Below, one piece after another: positions 60,046 to 64,000 of a stretch of DNA of 64,000 bases. A program made the position numbers and the translations under genes. Where the stretch lies: NCBI GenBank assembly GCA_024500155.1, contig CM044876.1, positions 7,073,001 through 7,137,000 on the forward strand. Reading direction: 5' to 3'. The DNA comes from Chenopodium formosanum (Eukaryota; Streptophyta; Magnoliopsida; Caryophyllales; Amaranthaceae). How positions within the stretch are numbered: position 1 is the stretch's first letter; every line of letters begins with the position of its first letter. A model generated the notes under the pieces. It worked only from the letters and a program-made list of their open reading frames with translations, did not search any database and had not been told where the DNA came from.

Positions 60046-61112
60046 TGATTGGGATTCTTCTGATACTGTTACCATTTTTTTTTTGTTATTGAGAAAGTCG
60101 CAAGAGCAACAATGATATAAACGAGAATCAATCCCAAATATTTAAATTAGTATTCTAGTAGTGTTTTTAAGTGTTGTTGGCTTGTTACCTATGAATCCAA
60201 TAAGATATAGCCAATTAGCCTTATAGGACTAGAATTTACTTTTAAACTCTTGATCTAAATAAAGTATTAATTTCATTCAATTTGAGAAGTATGATTTGTA
60301 TATTTAATACAGTACTTCGTATTACCCTATAAAGATTATTACTGTATTAAAAGATTTGGCAAGAGTGAAACATGGAAGTATATAGAAGCCACATAATCTA
60401 TGATAAACTTCTTGGGTGAGAGAAGTTGTTCCAAAATGGCGATTGCATAATATTTGGCATTTGATTGGCCACCAATTAAACAATGAGAGGCCCAATTCTG
60501 CCAAAGTCTTACAGGCCCAAAATAAAATTCATTTTGACACCCAAACAATATGTATCAACTATTTCATTCTTATAGTTTTACTTGATCTTGAAATAGGAGA
60601 AACTATGTCGTATTAACTTCTCAAGAATTTTCTGACTAAGGCCTTAACACATTGCATGAAGTACTAAGTACTACCTACGCTCTTAAATAATTGACACGTT
60701 TAACTATTTTTTCAATATTCTTTTACTAACTTTGATTATTGTTTATTAGTAACATATAAAAAAAACAAAATTATCATGAAATATATTGTTAGATAAATAT
60801 GAATAAAAAGTTTCATAATATAAACTTTTTAATAAATTTTAGTTATTATTAGTCATATATTTTTAGAGTCAAACTAGTGCATTGACATAGGTGTCAAGCT
60901 TGAAGGTTTGACTGTGTTAATTAATAAGCTAAGGAACAGATGGAGCAATTACGTCAACTAAAAAACCTTGCCATTTTATTCCAGATTTAGAAGTAAATTA
61001 TACATATTTTCTTCATTCTGAATAATAATTGAAACAAATAAGTACATTTCTAAAGAAGGGCGTTCTTGGAAATAAATAAAAACATAATGAAACATAATTA
61101 AACGGAGTTGGC
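60046..61112. other. Short convergent spacer between the CYP716 pseudogene and OSC2
   Basis: The first 450 bp match the flanks of the other CYP716 copies (60470-60620 also matches 13760-13900). A possible degenerate MITE lies at 60666-60945. Confidence 0.5.
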
Positions 61113-64000
61113 TTAAGGTAATTGAACAATCTTGATATATTCAGCAAGTGCCCACAATGGAAAATAATTTCTATACAATGGATAATGTAATATGCATGTC
61201 TTCAAGGATGTTCCAGTAATTTCCTGTTTTTTAAGTATACAAAAAATAAAAAAAACAAAATCAATAATAACTTTAAAATAGAAATCATTGAAATTAATAT
61301 TGCTTTTATTGGAGATGAATTGAATTACCTGCTGAGGAAAATCACCATTTTCTAGTTGTGAATTGATCAAAAGTTTTGCTGCCCGGTGTAGAGGACCAAG
61401 GTCCCTTTTTGCCTGATTAGGGTTTAATAAACATGTAAAATTCATAAGAGTCAAAGATAATCTTATAGTATACACTTGCATGCAAAGTGCATTCAAGGCA
61501 TTATTTTGCTCATTTATTTGATCATTGCTCATTCAATCGTCAGATAAAAAAAATATATATACATATACAAATATAACTTGTGTATATCTTACACCTAGGT
61601 GTACATAGAATTTTTAAGAGTTGGACTTTAAAATTTTCAATAATTAATTAAAGGTTCCGTCGACTAAAGATAAATAGATAAAATCTTTCCTAAATCTATC
61701 AATATTTGCAATATCAAGGGCCTATTAGTAAAATAGTAAATTATTAACTTATCTTCAAATACTCCCTTTTTAGTCTTACACAATTTTTTAAATAAATCGG
61801 GTGTACAATAATTATTGTACATCTATTATAAAGATAGCCTAAAGTGATCAAAACTTACCCTTGAAATGAATAAAAGTTACCGCAATATGCATAAAAGTAA
61901 CTCAATACAAACAAAAAATATATACGCTTTATTAGTAAAGAATCACATTTTAAATGACTAAAAATCAATTGTTAGTGATTGAATGTAATTAAATTACCTT
62001 TATAAAACTTTTCTTGTTGGCTGTTTATATAAAAATTGTATTATGTTTAAAGTTACCCAAAAAAGGCAAAAAGTTACTCTAAAATTAGCTAAAAGTTACC
62101 CTTATACTGCTCGATGTACACTAATATTAGTGTAAACCGGGTGTATACAAAAGTTTTGTTAATCTTAATCACATATTCCTTTTCGTCTCTTTGACTAGGT
62201 ACGCTAGTCAATGGACCTTTAAAATCTTTAATTATTTATTTTTTAAAATCATAAAAAAAAAATTCTATTATTTAAAAATATTATTTAAGATTGATCCATC
62301 AATATCCATCCTAACATACTAATGAACATTTGTATTCATATACGTATAGAAAATGAGAACAAAGGAGAACTTACACCTCTTACTTTTCTAAATGCTCTAC
62401 TAATCACATACATTTCTTTGACTAATATTTGTGCTTTATACATACTCAATAAGATTAAACATAGTTATGTGAATACCTGTTAAAATTATTTCAATCTTTA
62501 GTTTCAAATATTAATATTTTATAATTTACAATAACTATTAATCATTAAAGATATCACTAAAAATTTTAAAATAATTTATTCTAAATAAATAAATAAGATA
62601 AAATGATAAGTGTATCGTTTAAAGTGGTGCACTTCAAAAAGCAAAGGATAAATTAATCTATGAGTTAGTATGTACCTGCCCACCAAGGAGTAGACCCATC
62701 AAAGCCCACGCAGTTTGGACCAAATTGGATTTTGGAAGTGGCACAAGTTCCTTTTGTTATATCCATGAGATGAGCAATACGTCAGTATAAATGTTTACGG
62801 ATTTTCATCAAGTACGCAAAATGCTACTCCATAAAAGACGAATTACATTTTGCATAGTTGATGTTGATATTATTAGAAGAAGCAATGAACTTAATTACCT
62901 CCTTGTGACATGAAAGGTAGCTCTCACCCCAGCCGCCATCTTCCATTTGTGTTGTGAGAAGAAAATCAACACTCTTTCTAATGGCTGCGCAATTATCGTA
63001 TGTCTTTCCTGTTGCGACTAGCCCTTTAAGAGCAAAAAATGTACCATACGTGAAGCAAATTCCCCAATTTCCGTACCTACACTCAATATTATGTCAATGT
63101 ATTTATATATGTTTTCTGATATGTATAGATACCAATATCGTCATCTAGATATAGTTAATTCGGTTTAGATTTAATAAGGATACGGTGAAGATTTTGTTCC
63201 AAATAGTAAACTAGGACGTATACACATCCAATAATGCCTTTATTTTTGCTTTGTCAACATTCAAATTAAAATTGACACATTAACCAGATTAATTATGTAA
63301 TACGCATATGGAGTACATATATATTTAGCTACATACCAAGATCCATCAGGAAATTGAGAGTCCTCAAGGTATTTAACAGCCTTCGTGATTAGAGTTTCAA
63401 TCTCGTCCTTTCTATGGCTTGGATATAACTTCTGGAATATGACTAAAGCTTGAATTACCGAACTCGTACACTCTATGTACCTACAATAATATAATGTACA
63501 ATCTTCTCATATTCATAGGCATTCAAAAGGATCGGATAATAACAATTGTTGAGTTTGTGAACATGTATTTAATTACTAGTAATTTTAGTACTCACTCGTG
63601 CTCAACGACAACGTTGGCAAAGACATCTGTTGTGTTCATAGCCTGAAATGGTACCAAAGAATGAACATGTCAAGTTCATGTTTTAGAGAAGAAGTCGTTC
63701 TTTTATCATCAATAATAGTACGTGTTAGTGGACCAACTCAACTAAAAGTTTAAATTGATGGTTGAGGTCAGGTATATGTTTTATACTCTATCAGTACGTC
63801 TTTCCACTTCACCTACATATGCTAGCTTATGTTTAAGATACAGTTCTAACCTATTTATAACCTAGAAAATATAATGTTATTCGGGATTATACAGAAATTA
63901 ATTATATGAGTGTATGTGTACAACAATATGGAAATTATTTACTCACTTCCAACCATTTGTAACCTCTTGCTGGCTCCCAGGCAGTAAGCCCTCCGTTTTT
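61113..64000 (-). CDS. Oxidosqualene cyclase OSC2, 3' part (runs off the window)
   Basis: Last seven coding exons of a second triterpene synthase: 64000(cut)-63947, 63642-63596, 63480-63337, 63076-62899, 62750-62676, 61412-61329, 61223-61113 (stop TAA). All junctions are GT-AG and match OSC1 exons 12-18 in phase. Exon lengths match except exon 16 (75 vs 78), exon 17 (84 vs 78) and exon 18 (111 vs 126). It keeps features that OSC1 lost: a normal acceptor before [19 protein letters not shown] and the FPLWALAEY tryptophan. QW-type motifs PDGSWYGNWG and [11 protein letters not shown] are present. The C-terminus ends IKIVQLP, shorter than OSC1. No damage visible in this part; the active-site exons lie outside. 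Introns are small except for MITE insertions. Confidence 0.9.
61798..62150. mobile_element. TIR element with AAAAGTTACCC units in OSC2 intron 16
   Basis: Left end CGGGTGTACAATAATTATTG with an inner palindrome; right end ATGTACACTAATATTAGTGT then AAACCGGGTGTATAC. The interior has AAAAGTTACC / AAAGTTACCC units. Its right end, inverted, matches the left end of the array at 48596-48895. Confidence 0.65.
63723..63793 (-). mobile_element. Solo LTR of the TRIM family
   Basis: 71 bp similar to the 72-bp LTRs at 20019-20308, flanked by a 5-bp target duplication GTACG (63718-63722, 63794-63798). A solo LTR arises by recombination between the two LTRs of one element. It lies in OSC2 intron 12. Confidence 0.9.

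Overview
This is plant nuclear DNA. Genes have GT-AG introns, protein families are land-plant specific, and intergenic DNA is AT-rich and packed with Helitrons, MITEs, SINEs, a copia remnant and (TA)n/(TAA)n microsatellites. The gene families fit a eudicot that makes triterpenes. A Caryophyllales/Amaranthaceae-type source is a guess only.

Layout. At 1.9-4.3 kb (-) is a three-exon LRR receptor kinase of the pollen PRK type, with a degenerate catalytic core. At 7.1-8.5 kb are two CGGTTCGG-repeat elements. At 9.5-12.7 kb (+) is a complete four-exon CYP716-family P450 (483 codons), followed at 14.0-14.5 kb by a second, partial copy. At 15-20.4 kb lie transposable elements, including an intact 290-bp TRIM retrotransposon. 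From 46.9 kb down to 20.5 kb (-) runs one oxidosqualene cyclase gene (OSC1). I can assemble all 18 coding exons in frame (761 aa), spread over 26.4 kb because its introns are full of transposons. The last intron holds an 8.27-kb Helitron (20686-28955) that carries an RPA70-like gene and an acidic-protein gene. At 47-54.8 kb are nested MITEs, two abutting Helitrons and microsatellites. At 54.9-57.3 kb is a 5'-truncated copia element fused to a decayed CYP716 copy (57.3-60.0 kb). At 61.1-64.0 kb (-) are the last seven exons of a second OSC (OSC2), which runs off the window.

How it fits together. OSCs cyclise 2,3-oxidosqualene to triterpene scaffolds, and CYP716 enzymes oxidise such scaffolds. 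The window therefore looks like a triterpene biosynthetic cluster made by duplicating a convergent CYP716(+)/OSC(-) pair. In unit 2 the P450 is dead and the OSC tail is intact. In unit 1 both genes are intact in coding sequence.

Most notable: (1) a Helitron carrying a gene that joins predicted dsRNA-binding-like modules to RPA OB-fold and zinc-ribbon modules, inside an intron of an apparently intact OSC; (2) a class of very short poly(A) insertions flanked by 7-15 bp target-site duplications; (3) several unrelated terminal-inverted-repeat elements that share one design, a core of degenerate short-motif arrays, several of which switch orientation inside the element.
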